Positions 26,078 through 34,821 of a stretch of DNA of 64,000 nt are shown in pieces. How positions within the stretch are numbered: the first letter of the stretch is position 1; each line of letters begins with the position of its first letter. A model generated the notes under the pieces. The model had not been told where the DNA came from. It made no database searches and was given only the letters and a program-made list of their open reading frames with translations. Made by a program: the position numbers and the translations under genes. Source of the DNA: DATDIC01 sp963777625 (GTDB lineage Bacteria; Pseudomonadota; Alphaproteobacteria; Acetobacterales; Acetobacteraceae); contig CAVZRO010000003.1 in the NCBI GenBank assembly GCA_963777625.1, positions 399,286 through 463,285 of the forward strand, read 5' to 3'.

Positions 26078-27025
26078 ATGGCGGACGGGCCACAAAGCGA
26101 GCAGCGCGACACCAACTGGCAAGGGGGCGCGGCGTATGTTGATGGCCGCTTCATGCCGGTCAGCGAGGCGAGAATTCCGGTTACCGAGTGGGGGTACCGG
26201 CGATCCGACGTGACCTATGACGTGGTCAGCGTCTGGGATGGCGCATTCTTCCGGCTGGACGACCATCTGCGCCGGTTCCGCGCTTCGATGGGTGCATTCC
26301 GGCTCGATCCGCCGGAGAATGACGCAACGATCCGCGAGATACTGCACGAGTTGGTGCGGCGCAGCGGGTTTCGGGAAGCCTATGTCGCCATGGATTGCCT
26401 TCGCGGCGTGCCCCCGGCGGGCGCGCGCCGTCATCCGGCGAACGCACGCAACTATCTGGTCGCCTACGCGGTGCCGTATGTGTGGTTGATGCCACGCGAT
26501 GTGATAGATCGCGGCGCACATCTGATCATCGCCTCGACGCCTCGCATCCCGTCTGCCTGCGTCGATCAGCGGGCGAAGAACTTCAACTGGGCCGATCTGA
26601 ACCGGGCGCTGTTCGAAGCGCACGATGCGGGCGCCGACAATCCCATACTGCTCGATCTCGACGGCAACGTGACGGAGGGGCCTGGGTTCAACGTGTTCGC
26701 GGTCACGGATGGGGTCGTGGCGACGCCGGACAGCAACGTGCTGGAGGGAATCACGCGACTGTCGGTGATCGAGCTGTGCGAGAAGCTGGGGGTGAGATGC
26801 GAGGTACGGCCGGTGCCGGCGGATGAACTGCGCAATGCCGACGAGGTGTTCCTAAGTTCCACGGCTGGCGGCGTGATGGGCGTGACGCGGTTGGATGGAC
26901 GCATTCTTGGCAATGATCGGCCCGGCCCGGTTTCTGAACGGCTGCACGAGGCATATTGGCGATTCCGGAAACAGGGGTGGCTTGCCGAGCCGATCGAGTA
27001 CGCGCGGGCGGAAGCGGCCGAATAG
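26078..27025 (+). CDS. Class IV aminotransferase, (R)-amine transaminase-like
   Basis: A 315-residue fold-type IV aminotransferase. Near the N-terminus it has AYVDGRFMPVSEARIPVTEW followed by RRSDVTYDVVSVWDGAFFRL and DDHLRRF, a pattern resembling (R)-selective amine:pyruvate transaminases more than IlvE. The catalytic lysine is in DQRAKNFNWADLNRAL near residue 166, with NVTEGPGFNVFAV near residue 200 and LSSTAGGVMGVTRLDG near residue 260. It would move an amino group from a primary amine or D-configured donor to a keto acid. It faces away from the hyu operon across about 440 bases. The subfamily assignment is by eye and moderate. Confidence 0.82.
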   Translation: MADGPQSEQRDTNWQGGAAYVDGRFMPVSEARIPVTEWGYRRSDVTYDVVSVWDGAFFRLDDHLRRFRASMGAFRLDPPENDATIREILHELVRRSGFREAYVAMDCLRGVPPAGARRHPANARNYLVAYAVPYVWLMPRDVIDRGAHLIIASTPRIPSACVDQRAKNFNWADLNRALFEAHDAGADNPILLDLDGNVTEGPGFNVFAVTDGVVATPDSNVLEGITRLSVIELCEKLGVRCEVRPVPADELRNADEVFLSSTAGGVMGVTRLDGRILGNDRPGPVSERLHEAYWRFRKQGWLAEPIEYARAEAAE

Positions 27026-27284
27026 CGGGACACGATCCGGATGCCGCAGCAACGATAGTCGTCGCGCGGCGTTTGCCCCCTGCATGCAGCCAGGGCAGTG
27101 GTCTTGAAGAAGGCGTCCATTCTGCTCGCCCTGGCCGGCGTCGAGCTGGGAACTGTCCTTGCTGCGGCGGGCGCGGGGTATCGCGATTGGCGCGTCGGGG
27201 TTGGCGAGCCGGCAACTGACGGAGGCACGGGTGCTGCACCGAAGCCGCAGATAGGCCGACGCGAACACAGAGAGGCGGTTCGGA

Positions 27285-28466
27285 TCATCGCCTCGCGCGC
27301 AATCCGAATGACAGAGCGATCTGTCCGCCGAGTGCCGAGCCGAGCATGACCAGGCCCACCGTGGCGACCGAGGCGGAATCGAACGCCTCCACGACGATTG
27401 TGCACAGCGCCCCGTAGCTCATTTGGATGAAGCCATACAGGCCGGACGCCGCGCCGATCGCCTGCGGGTTCACGGAGACGGCGGCAGTGAGCGCGAACGG
27501 ACTGGCGATGCCGGCGCCCATCATGAACAACGCGACGGAGGCGATGGCGACCACTACGCCGAAGTGCCCGGTCTGCCAGGCGAGCAGGAACCAGGCCGCG
27601 CCCAGCATCGCCAGGGCGTTGGCCAACGGCAGCACGCGGGATATCGCGACGCGGCCGGCCAGGCGGTTGGCGGTGAAACCGCCGGCGGCGAGCCCGAGCA
27701 TCAGCAACAGGTAATAGAGGCCGATCCGCTCGGCTGACTGGTGCAGCACATCTTCGAAGATGAAGGGCGACGCTGCCATGAAGGCGTAGAACGAGGTGGT
27801 TGTGCAGGCGCCACCGAGCGAGAAGCCGCAGAAGGCAGGCGAACGCAGCAAGCGCACGGAACTCAGCAACAGCGGCACCCGCCCGCGTGAGGCGGCGGGG
27901 GCATTGGTCTCCGGCAACCAGAGTGCGGTGAGCAGGGTGGTCACCACGCCGATAACAGCCAGGAGAGCGAAGGCGGAGCGCCATCCGGCCCAGGTGACGG
28001 CGTAGCCTCCGATGGCTGGGGCGATTGCCGGGGCGAGCGACATGACCAGCGTAAGGAGTGCGAGGCGGGCGGCGGCGCGATCCGCCGAGGCGGAGTCGCG
28101 CACGATGGCGCGGCCGAGAACAAGGCCGGCGCACCCCCCGACGGCTTGAAGAATGCGCGAGACGATCAGGGTGGTCGCACTGGTGCTGGCGGCGGCGGCG
28201 ATACCGGCGGCGGTGAACAGTGCCAGTCCGGCCAGCAGCACGGGGCGGCGGCCGAACCGGTCGGATATCGGCCCGTAGAGGAGCTGGCCGATCGCGAGGC
28301 CGGCTATGTAGAGGGTAATGGTGAGCTGGATGGTTGCGGGCGAGACCGACAGGGCGTCGGCGGTGGCGGGCAGCGCCGGGACGACCAGATGCATGCCGAT
28401 CGTGCCGCAGGCGGTGATGGCGACCAGCAGGGAAAAGGGCGCCGGCCGACCGCTGAGGCGGTTCAG
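27285..28466 (-). CDS. Bcr/CflA-type MFS drug or metabolite exporter
   Basis: A product of about 393 residues with twelve predicted membrane segments. The first segments include TACGTIGMHLVVPALPATAD, and the family loop between segments two and three reads YGPISDRFGRRPVLLAG, the major-facilitator signature. The Bcr/CflA class exports drugs, dipeptides or sulfur compounds using the proton gradient. The start is unclear: no ATG lies before the first helix except inside the damaged osmC frame, so I mark the CTG at 28466, which overlaps the osmC stop; ATG 28395 would cut the first helix. It ends the minus-strand unit that begins near 33801. Confidence 0.8.
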   Translation of the reverse strand: MNRLSGRPAPFSLLVAITACGTIGMHLVVPALPATADALSVSPATIQLTITLYIAGLAIGQLLYGPISDRFGRRPVLLAGLALFTAAGIAAAASTSATTLIVSRILQAVGGCAGLVLGRAIVRDSASADRAAARLALLTLVMSLAPAIAPAIGGYAVTWAGWRSAFALLAVIGVVTTLLTALWLPETNAPAASRGRVPLLLSSVRLLRSPAFCGFSLGGACTTTSFYAFMAASPFIFEDVLHQSAERIGLYYLLLMLGLAAGGFTANRLAGRVAISRVLPLANALAMLGAAWFLLAWQTGHFGVVVAIASVALFMMGAGIASPFALTAAVSVNPQAIGAASGLYGFIQMSYGALCTIVVEAFDSASVATVGLVMLGSALGGQIALSFGLRARR

Positions 28467-28971
28467 GGCGCGCGTCCGACGCTGACCGGCGGTGGTGCTT
28501 TCAGTGTCTGCAGAATGACGCAGTAGCGTTCGGTGGTTTCGATCAGGCGCGTGAGTTTTTCGGGGGGATGCGTCTGTGTCGAGGTGGAAGCGCAGCGTTA
28601 TATCGGTCAGGCCGACGGGCACGGTGCGCTCGATGCCCAGCGTGCCGCGCGCGTCCCAATGGCCTTGCGCGACGATGCGTCCGCCGCGGAGCTCGATCCC
28701 CATGGCGGTGGAGACTGCGCGAAGGGTAACGCCGGCGCAGGCGACCAGCGCCTGCAGCAGGAGGTCGGCCGAGCAGGCGAGCTCGCCGCTTCCACCGGTG
28801 GCCGGGTGAAGCCCAGCCTGGATGTCGCCGTGCCAGGACGGGATCGTGCAGGCGATATCGTGCGGATTCGAGCCGGCATTCGGCGTGCGCGAGTACCCGG
28901 GCGGATTCGGGCGTTTCGCGGTAACGCTGCTTGATCGGTGCCTGGGCGGCGCGGAGCTGGTCGGCGTTCAT
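28463..28971 (-). pseudogene. OsmC-family protein gene with two frameshifts
   Basis: Read in three consecutive frames the product is a normal OsmC-like peroxidase-type protein of about 168 residues: MNADQLRAAQAPIKQRYRE, then SWHGDIQAGLHPATGGSGEL and LACSADLLLQALVACAGVTL with the redox cysteine, then TVPVGLTDITLRFHLDTDAS and LIETTERYCVILQTLKAPP. One extra base occurs near 28868 (in AATCCGCAC) and one in a run of six C near 28563, so neither frame is complete. The start overlaps the monooxygenase stop by four bases. Either the gene is dead or both insertions are sequence errors. Confidence 0.85.
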
Positions 28972-30344
28972 GCTGATGGTTCCTGGCGAAACTGTGCGGC
29001 CGGGTGGGTTGCGGGCAATCGGCGCCGGCCGGGGCCGTACAGCTTCTCACGCAGGGTGCCGGGCGCATAGTCGGTCTTGTAGGCGCCACGGGCCTGGAGC
29101 TCGGGCACCACCAGATCGACGAAGTCGGTGAAGGTTTCCGGTGTGACGGCGTAGGCAAGGTTGAACCCATCCACGTCGGTATCCTCGACCCATGAGATGA
29201 GTTGATCGGCGACCTCCGATGCCGAACCTACGACCAGCGGACTGCGGCCGCCGATCGCGGCGTGGGCGGCGACCTCGCGCACGGTCCAGGTGCGGGTGGG
29301 GTCGGCGATGGTGAAGGCCTCCAGCGCCGAGGTCATGGCGTCGTGGTCGCCGAAGCGGATCGGTTCATCGAGCGGGAGCCGGGCGAAATCGATACCGGTC
29401 CAGCCGGACATCAGTACCAGGCCGCCCTGGTCGCTGGCGTAGCGGCGGTATTCAGCGAGTTTTTCCTGGGCGCGTTCGTGGGTGGTGTCGGTGACGACGG
29501 TGATCATGGTGAAGATCAGTAGTTCGGCGGGGTCGCGGCCGAGGGCGGCGGCGCGGCGGCGCAGGTCGGCGACGATCGGGGCGATGACACGCTTGGAGGG
29601 GCCGTTGATGAACACGCATTCCGCGTGCTGTGCGGCGAATTGCCGTCCGCGGGTGGAGGCGCCGGCCTGATACAGCACGGGGGTGCGTTGCGGCGAGGGT
29701 TCGCAGAGATGGATGGCGGACAGGCGGAAATAGGGTCCGTCGTGCTCGATGCGATGCACCCTGGCCGGGTCGGCGAAGCGACCGGTGTTGCGATCCCGCA
29801 GGACGGCGGCATCCTCCCAACTGGCTTCCCATAATTTATAGACAACCTGCATGTAGTCGTCGGCGATCTCATAGCGGGTGTCATGGCCCTGCTGACGCGC
29901 CATGCCGACGCCTTTAGCGGCGCTGTTGAGATAGCCGGTCACGATGTTCCACCCGATCCGACCCTGGGTGAGATGGTCGAGCGTGGTCATTCGCCGGGCG
30001 AACGGGTAAGGATGTTCGTAAGAGAGGGTGCAGGTGACGCCGAAGCCGAGATGGTCGGTGACCAATGCCATGGCGGGGACGAGCAGCAACGGGTCGTTCA
30101 CCGGGACCTGCACGGCGCCTTGCAGGGCGGCATCGGGGGAGCCGCGATACACGTCGTAGATACCCAGCACGTCGGCAAGAAAGATGCCGTCGAACTTGCC
30201 ACGTTCCAGCAAGCGCGCCAGGTCGGTCCAGTAGCCGAGCGTGTTGTAGGTGTCGGCGCGGTCGCGCGGATGCGTCCACAAGCCGGGTGACTGGTGGACA
30301 ATGCAGTTCATATCGAATGCATTGAGACGGATCTGCTTGGACAT
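28968..30344 (-). CDS. Flavin-dependent monooxygenase, NtaA/SnaA/DszA family
   Basis: A 458-residue FMN-dependent monooxygenase of the bacterial luciferase-like group. Family features are FDMNCIVHQSPGLWTHPRD at the N-terminus, KFDGIFLADVLGIYDVY near residue 50, TCTLSYEHPYPFARRMTTLD near residue 105, GRIGWNIVTGYLNSAAKG, and TPVLYQAGASTRGRQFAAQ near residue 215. These enzymes use FMNH2 from a separate reductase to oxidise aminopolycarboxylates, sulfur compounds or related substrates; no reductase gene is adjacent. It precedes an OsmC gene and an exporter, a combination often seen in sulfur scavenging or detoxification units, but the substrate is not fixed. Confidence 0.9.
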   Translation of the reverse strand: MSKQIRLNAFDMNCIVHQSPGLWTHPRDRADTYNTLGYWTDLARLLERGKFDGIFLADVLGIYDVYRGSPDAALQGAVQVPVNDPLLLVPAMALVTDHLGFGVTCTLSYEHPYPFARRMTTLDHLTQGRIGWNIVTGYLNSAAKGVGMARQQGHDTRYEIADDYMQVVYKLWEASWEDAAVLRDRNTGRFADPARVHRIEHDGPYFRLSAIHLCEPSPQRTPVLYQAGASTRGRQFAAQHAECVFINGPSKRVIAPIVADLRRRAAALGRDPAELLIFTMITVVTDTTHERAQEKLAEYRRYASDQGGLVLMSGWTGIDFARLPLDEPIRFGDHDAMTSALEAFTIADPTRTWTVREVAAHAAIGGRSPLVVGSASEVADQLISWVEDTDVDGFNLAYAVTPETFTDFVDLVVPELQARGAYKTDYAPGTLREKLYGPGRRRLPATHPAAQFRQEPSA

Positions 30345-30371
30345 TGTCAGGGCACGCCGGGCTGTTGTCTG

Positions 30372-31946
30372 CTAGAGCGGACGGTAGCGTCGCACTATTT
30401 CGACCAGCCGGTCGAGCGGCAGCGCGTGCGCCATGCGGCCACGCAATCCGACGGTTGTCTCAGCGGCGGTGAGTGCGTTCAGGATGGCCTCCTCGGTGGC
30501 CTCCGCGGCGGCCTGGAACAATATGGTCATGGCGTCGGGTGACAGCATGCGCACGGTGCTGATGTTTTCATCGTGGTGTAGGTGATTTCCTGTGGCGAAG
30601 CCGAGGAAGATGTCGCCGCTGCCGTTGGCACCAATGCCGCCGACCCAGGCGAGGCCGGTGGTGGCGCGGCGAGCCAGGCGCTGGCACTGGATCGGCAGCA
30701 GCGGTGCATCGGTGGCCAGCACCACGATGATCGAACCGGCTTCCGCCGGTGTCGTCCTGGGTGACGGCACGACGTCGAGGCCTATTTCGCGGCCGACCGG
30801 AATGCCATCGACGCGCAGCAACCCTCGGGCACCATAGTTGGCCTGGACCAGAGCGCCGACACTCCATGTCTGACCGGCGGATTCGACCATGCGCGAAGCG
30901 GTGCCGGTTCCCCCTTTGAACTCATGGCAGATCATGCCGGTGCCGCCGCCGACATTTCCTTCGGTCAGCGGTCCCGATACGGCGGAGTCGAGTGCTGTGA
31001 GGGCGTGCTCCGTGGTTATGGGAAAGCTGATGCAATCGCTCAGCCATCCGTCATAGGTTTCCGCGACCACGGGGAGGTGAAACGGCTGCGGTGCCCCTTG
31101 GCGAACGGCCAGCGCGCAGATCGCGTCGCGGACCACGCCGACGGACCAGGTGTTGGTGATGCAGATCGGTGCATTGATCAGGCCCTGCTCGGCGATCCAG
31201 GGGATGCCGGTCATTTCTCCGTTACCGTTGAAAGACTGCACTCCGGCAAAAACAGCATCGGTCCAGATATCGCTGCGTGGCCAGATCGCCGTGACGCCGG
31301 TGCGAACGATCGTGGGCGAGTCACTCACCAGAGTGGTGTAGCCGACGCGCACGCCGGCGATGTCGGTGATCGCGTTCCAGGGGCCCGTGGGGAGAACTCC
31401 GGTAGCGATCCCGAGTTCGCGCAGCCGGCGTCTGGTCATGCTGGTGGGTTCCTTTGAGCCAATGGCCCAGCGCTGCGCGGGCCGTCCCGCGTAGCGCGAG
31501 GGTCTCTGATAGCGCAGCCCCAGCTTGCGGGCGACCGACAGTGAGGCGGTGTTGGCTGGATCGATATCGGCTACAATTTCCGGCAGACGCAGAGTGTCGA
31601 TGGCATGATCCAGCACCGGCCGCGCGGCTTCGGCCGCGTAGCCACGATGCCATGCGCGCTGAACGAGCCGCCAGCCGATCTCGATGTCGGGGCCGTGCAG
31701 ATCGAGAGGTGTCAGCAGAATCCAACCGATGAAGGCGTCGCGGTGAAGGATCGACCAATATCCCATGCCCGGCGGATAGGCGAAGCAGATGCGATGCTCG
31801 ACGAACGCCCGATGGGCGACCGGATCATTCCAGGGGCCGTCGATGAAGCGCGTAACGAGAGGATCGCGATCCATCGCGAGGCAAGCATCGAGATCGTCGA
31901 TGGTGCGCGGACGTACCGTGAGCCGCGGGGTAGTGAAGATCGGCAT
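30372..31946 (-). CDS. GNAT acetyltransferase fused in frame to P1-family (DmpA) aminopeptidase
   Basis: One open frame of 524 codons holds two proteins. Residues 1-160 are a RimJ-like GNAT acetyltransferase (LTVRPRTIDDLDACLAMDRD, IEIGWRLVQRAWHRGYAAEA, NTASLSVARKLGLRYQRPSR). Residues 170-524 are a P1-family beta-peptidyl aminopeptidase (GPWNAITDIAGVRVGYTTLV, EGNVGGGTGMICHEFKGGTG at the self-cleavage region, GLAWVGGIGANGSGDIFLGF). The second part has its own ATG at 31439 with AAAGGA nine bases upstream, so it can be made separately. No stop codon divides them. The start follows the AI-2E permease stop by five bases. Stop loss or a real fusion are both possible. Confidence 0.85.
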   Translation of the reverse strand: MPIFTTPRLTVRPRTIDDLDACLAMDRDPLVTRFIDGPWNDPVAHRAFVEHRICFAYPPGMGYWSILHRDAFIGWILLTPLDLHGPDIEIGWRLVQRAWHRGYAAEAARPVLDHAIDTLRLPEIVADIDPANTASLSVARKLGLRYQRPSRYAGRPAQRWAIGSKEPTSMTRRRLRELGIATGVLPTGPWNAITDIAGVRVGYTTLVSDSPTIVRTGVTAIWPRSDIWTDAVFAGVQSFNGNGEMTGIPWIAEQGLINAPICITNTWSVGVVRDAICALAVRQGAPQPFHLPVVAETYDGWLSDCISFPITTEHALTALDSAVSGPLTEGNVGGGTGMICHEFKGGTGTASRMVESAGQTWSVGALVQANYGARGLLRVDGIPVGREIGLDVVPSPRTTPAEAGSIIVVLATDAPLLPIQCQRLARRATTGLAWVGGIGANGSGDIFLGFATGNHLHHDENISTVRMLSPDAMTILFQAAAEATEEAILNALTAAETTVGLRGRMAHALPLDRLVEIVRRYRPL

Positions 31947-31951
31947 GATGT

Positions 31952-33085
31952 TCACCGGGGTTCGGCCCTCGGACATTCGACAATTTCCGGTTCTGCGGTG
32001 CCGTCAGGAGTTATCGGCTCGGCGTAATAGTGCGCGAGGATCAGCTTGATGCAGGCCGCGGTGGGGACCGCGAGCAAGAGCCCGATGATGCCGAACAGCA
32101 TGGCGCCAATGACGAAGCCGAGTATGACGACCACCGGATGCACAGTCACGGCGCGTCCCAGCGCGAGGGGGCCGACCAGATTGTCGATCGACAGGCGTAG
32201 GGCCAGTGCATAGAGCATCAGGGATATTGCCGCGAACGTGCCTTGCTGGGCGGCGGCCAAACCGATCAGCACGATGGAAGTAATTGGACCGATAACCGGG
32301 ATCAGCTCGAGAAAGCCGATTATGACGGCCAGGATTTCCGAGTTGGGAACACCGAAAATCAGGCCCAGCCCGATATAGGCCATGACTATGGTGTAAAGGA
32401 CGACGCAGATCAGCCCGACGACGTAGCGGCGCAACATCGGCGCCAGCTTGGGCAGCATGTCGGTCACCGAACGGCGCCGCTCGGGCGGTACGAGCCACAG
32501 CGCACCGGCAGCAAGGCGCGGTCCTGATATGAGGAAATACGGGATCAGCACGAAGGTAAGGACTAATCCGGCCGCTGAGCCGACCCCGAGCCTGATCGCC
32601 AGAATGAGCTGCGCGGCGCTGAAAAGGCTCGCCGTGCCGCCGGTCACGGCGTTGCTGAGCTGCTCAGGGGCATAATGTTTGCCGAAAAAATCGAAACCGG
32701 ACGGGCCAGCCAGCTCGGTGACGCCTCGCCGGACCATGTGGGGCCATTTGGCTGCGATGACGACGATCTCGTGATAGGCCGTGTGACCGATCCACCAGAT
32801 TCCCCAACTGACTCCACCGACGATGATGATGGTAAGCAGCACCGCCGCCGGCCAACGGTGCCGGTGAAGATGGCGCGCCGACCAATCGATCACCGGATCG
32901 AGGACGAATCCGATCACGGCCGCAAATACAAACGGGATCAAGGTATAGCGCAGCGTGTACGCGAGCAGCACGAGCACCGCGCCGATGATGGCGATCGGCC
33001 AGCCGCCCACGCGCGATCGGAATTCGACCTGCTTATCGGAGGAAAGGCGCGGATAGGACGCCGGCGGTTCGCTGCGGGGCGGCAT
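31952..33085 (-). CDS. AI-2E (PerM)-family membrane transporter
   Basis: A 377-residue inner-membrane protein of the AI-2E/PerM family, with about eight predicted membrane segments. It shows PFVFAAVIGFVLDPVIDW in the N-terminal pair of helices, an extended middle loop, then LVLTFVLIPYFLI, FLELIPVIGPITSIVLIGLA and HPVVVILGFVIGAMLFGIIG, the last two being typical of the family. Members export signalling molecules or act as Na+/H+-linked permeases, and most have no known substrate. ATG 33085 is chosen because upstream residues lack family character. It is followed directly by the GNAT/P1 gene. Confidence 0.87.
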   Translation of the reverse strand: MPPRSEPPASYPRLSSDKQVEFRSRVGGWPIAIIGAVLVLLAYTLRYTLIPFVFAAVIGFVLDPVIDWSARHLHRHRWPAAVLLTIIIVGGVSWGIWWIGHTAYHEIVVIAAKWPHMVRRGVTELAGPSGFDFFGKHYAPEQLSNAVTGGTASLFSAAQLILAIRLGVGSAAGLVLTFVLIPYFLISGPRLAAGALWLVPPERRRSVTDMLPKLAPMLRRYVVGLICVVLYTIVMAYIGLGLIFGVPNSEILAVIIGFLELIPVIGPITSIVLIGLAAAQQGTFAAISLMLYALALRLSIDNLVGPLALGRAVTVHPVVVILGFVIGAMLFGIIGLLLAVPTAACIKLILAHYYAEPITPDGTAEPEIVECPRAEPR

Positions 33086-33114
33086 CAATGGGGCGCCGGT
33101 CTCGCGGCGGTCGG

Positions 33115-33801
33115 CTAGCGGTAACGGGTCAGGAGGCGGTTGCGCGAGATCCACAATTCGGTGCGGTCGCGCCGGAAGCAGTGCCGGCGGAGTGCGCGCG
33201 GATTGAATGCGCGGGCAAACGCCCAGATGAGCACGTCTTCGCCCAGCGCATGCCATCCGTTGGGGCCACCAACGTCGATCAGCTCCACGCCGAAACGGGC
33301 GGCAACGCGCCGGATCTGGGCGCGGCGGCGGCGGCTGCCGAAGGTCACGCAGGCATGAATTCCCTGTATTTCGTCCCAGGACGGGTCTTGATCGAGGTAC
33401 CGCGCCAATTCCCGAAATGAACCCAGCATGCGGCGGCGGATCAGTTGCGCCCAGCGGAAGTCCGGCCCGACAAGGGAGAAGCGCGGAAGCTGCTCATTCC
33501 AGATGTGCAACACACCGATCGTCTCACCGGCATGGATGCGAGTGCCGTCGCTGAGCTCGGCTTCGTGCGGAGCGGAAGCACGTGAAATACGAAAGAGGCA
33601 GGTTGGATCGTCGGTAAACTCGCGAACGCCGTACCAGCGGCGCAGCACCCAGTCGGTGATGCGCACCACGGCATTCCAGAGCAAGTCGCGAATGCTGGGC
33701 CGGGGTGCGAGTGCCGCGGATCGGCGGACGGGAGCAGCAATGACGACCGAACCGACGTCCGGTCCGTCCGGCGAGTCGGCAATCGTGGCGCTGGAACTCA
33801 T
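33115..33801 (-). CDS. YkoP-like conserved protein
   Basis: A 228-residue soluble protein. The central part (LFRISRASAPHEAELSDGTR, then HAGETIGVLHIWNEQLPRFS) resembles the YkoP domain found attached to polysaccharide deacetylases and in stand-alone proteobacterial proteins, where a basal gly-aspartate turn precedes a histidine-rich strand. The C-terminal half is rich in arginine and tryptophan. No signal peptide or membrane helix is evident. It lies 29 bases upstream of the AI-2E permease on the same strand and probably starts that unit. The domain match is from memory and the function is unknown. Confidence 0.6.
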   Translation of the reverse strand: MSSSATIADSPDGPDVGSVVIAAPVRRSAALAPRPSIRDLLWNAVVRITDWVLRRWYGVREFTDDPTCLFRISRASAPHEAELSDGTRIHAGETIGVLHIWNEQLPRFSLVGPDFRWAQLIRRRMLGSFRELARYLDQDPSWDEIQGIHACVTFGSRRRRAQIRRVAARFGVELIDVGGPNGWHALGEDVLIWAFARAFNPRALRRHCFRRDRTELWISRNRLLTRYR

Positions 33802-33993
33802 GCGCCGCTCCCGGCGGGCGGAATTGGTTCCCGAGACACGGCACCTGCCATGCGTGTTCTCCTCGAGCTGATCCGGCGGGACCGTCGCGCGGACACCCTC
33901 AGCCTTTGGTGGCAGACCGGCCGGGCTCCGTGAGTCGGCGCAACTCCGATACTGAACTATTGCCCAAGTTCAGTCTTACGCCAACAATGGCGC

Positions 33994-34359
33994 ATGTCCG
34001 GCCATCCCCTCGACTGCCTCAAATGTCCGAGCCTGTGTTGCCGGATGGCCGGGTACGTCGAAGTGAGCCAGGCCGATATCAAAAGGCTGGCCAAATTCCT
34101 GGGGATCACTGTCCGGGTCTTCGAACAGCGGCATATCGTCGAGACCACGCGCAAGGGGGCCAAACGGATCAAGTCCGGCTACAACACATGCCAGTTCCTG
34201 GGCGAGGACCGGATGTGCACGGTTTACGAGGCACGGCCGAAGGACTGCCGAGGCTATGTATGCTGGAACCAGCAGGACCGGACCGTCTACGATTTCGCGC
34301 GGTTTTTTCAGACCCCGCCGGCAGTTTTGCGGGAAGAAGAGAAGAACGAGGGCGGTTAA
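33994..34359 (+). CDS. YkgJ-family cysteine-cluster protein
   Basis: A 121-residue protein with eight cysteines in the YkgJ/CxxCxxCC arrangement: CLKCPSLCC at residues 8-16, C in YNTCQFLG, C in RMCTVYEARPKDCRGYVCW. This family probably binds zinc or an iron-sulfur cluster, and its role is not established. ATG 33994 is close to the preceding hairpin (CTGAAC/GTTCAG around 33950-33971), which could be a regulatory structure or part of the upstream region. The end overlaps the cupin stop at 34356 by four bases, convergently. Confidence 0.85.
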   Translation: MSGHPLDCLKCPSLCCRMAGYVEVSQADIKRLAKFLGITVRVFEQRHIVETTRKGAKRIKSGYNTCQFLGEDRMCTVYEARPKDCRGYVCWNQQDRTVYDFARFFQTPPAVLREEEKNEGG

Positions 34360-34814
34360 GCGTCGAGGAACGCGGCGATTGCCGGGTCAGTGCGCAGTTC
34401 TGCGAGCTGCTGTTCAGATGGGAGCTGGGGCCGGTCTCGGGAGACGTTGACCATGCAGAGGAACCCGAAGGGTTCGTCCGGGGAAGCGCGAAACTGGTGC
34501 CAGCACCAAGACGGGATTGTGATCAGGTCCAGCGGCTTCACCGACCGGACGGCGTTGCCGAGCAGGCAGCGGCCGTTGCCGCGAAGGATCATGACGGCAT
34601 GCGCGTGCTCGTGGCGTTCGAGCGAGGAGTAGCCGCGCGGATCCATTTCGAAATAGCGCAATTCGCAGCCCAGGGCTGGTTCCGCAAAGAGAACCTGTCG
34701 GGCAATCGCTTTGAACGCCGCTGATCCATCTTCCTTGTAGGGTTGGCAGGGGACGTCCTGCCAGCGAAACCCTTCGGCGGAAGCTCTCAGGGAGGGAGGT
34801 GGGCTGGTGGTCAT
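34356..34814 (-). CDS. Cupin protein in the RuBisCO-like operon
   Basis: A 152-residue single-domain cupin. The first motif is SSLERHEHAHAVMILRGNGR near residue 75, with three histidines and a glutamate for metal binding, and the second is DLITIPSWCWHQFRASPDEP near residue 108. ATG 34814 follows GAGGGGACC and lies seven bases after the RuBisCO-like gene stop, so the two are coupled. In Rhodospirillum rubrum a cupin works after a RuBisCO-like protein in the methylthioadenosine-isoprenoid shunt, releasing methanethiol from a methylthio-sugar phosphate. That role is possible here, but the other operon members (FkbH-like, acyl carrier protein) do not belong to that pathway. Confidence 0.86.
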   Translation of the reverse strand: MTTSPPPSLRASAEGFRWQDVPCQPYKEDGSAAFKAIARQVLFAEPALGCELRYFEMDPRGYSSLERHEHAHAVMILRGNGRCLLGNAVRSVKPLDLITIPSWCWHQFRASPDEPFGFLCMVNVSRDRPQLPSEQQLAELRTDPAIAAFLDA

Positions 34815-34821
34815 GGTCCCC

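Noticed and set aside
27098..27349. Plus-strand frame with a short hydrophobic start
   Set aside because: Weak start, no conserved motif, and it runs into the antisense end of the MFS gene.
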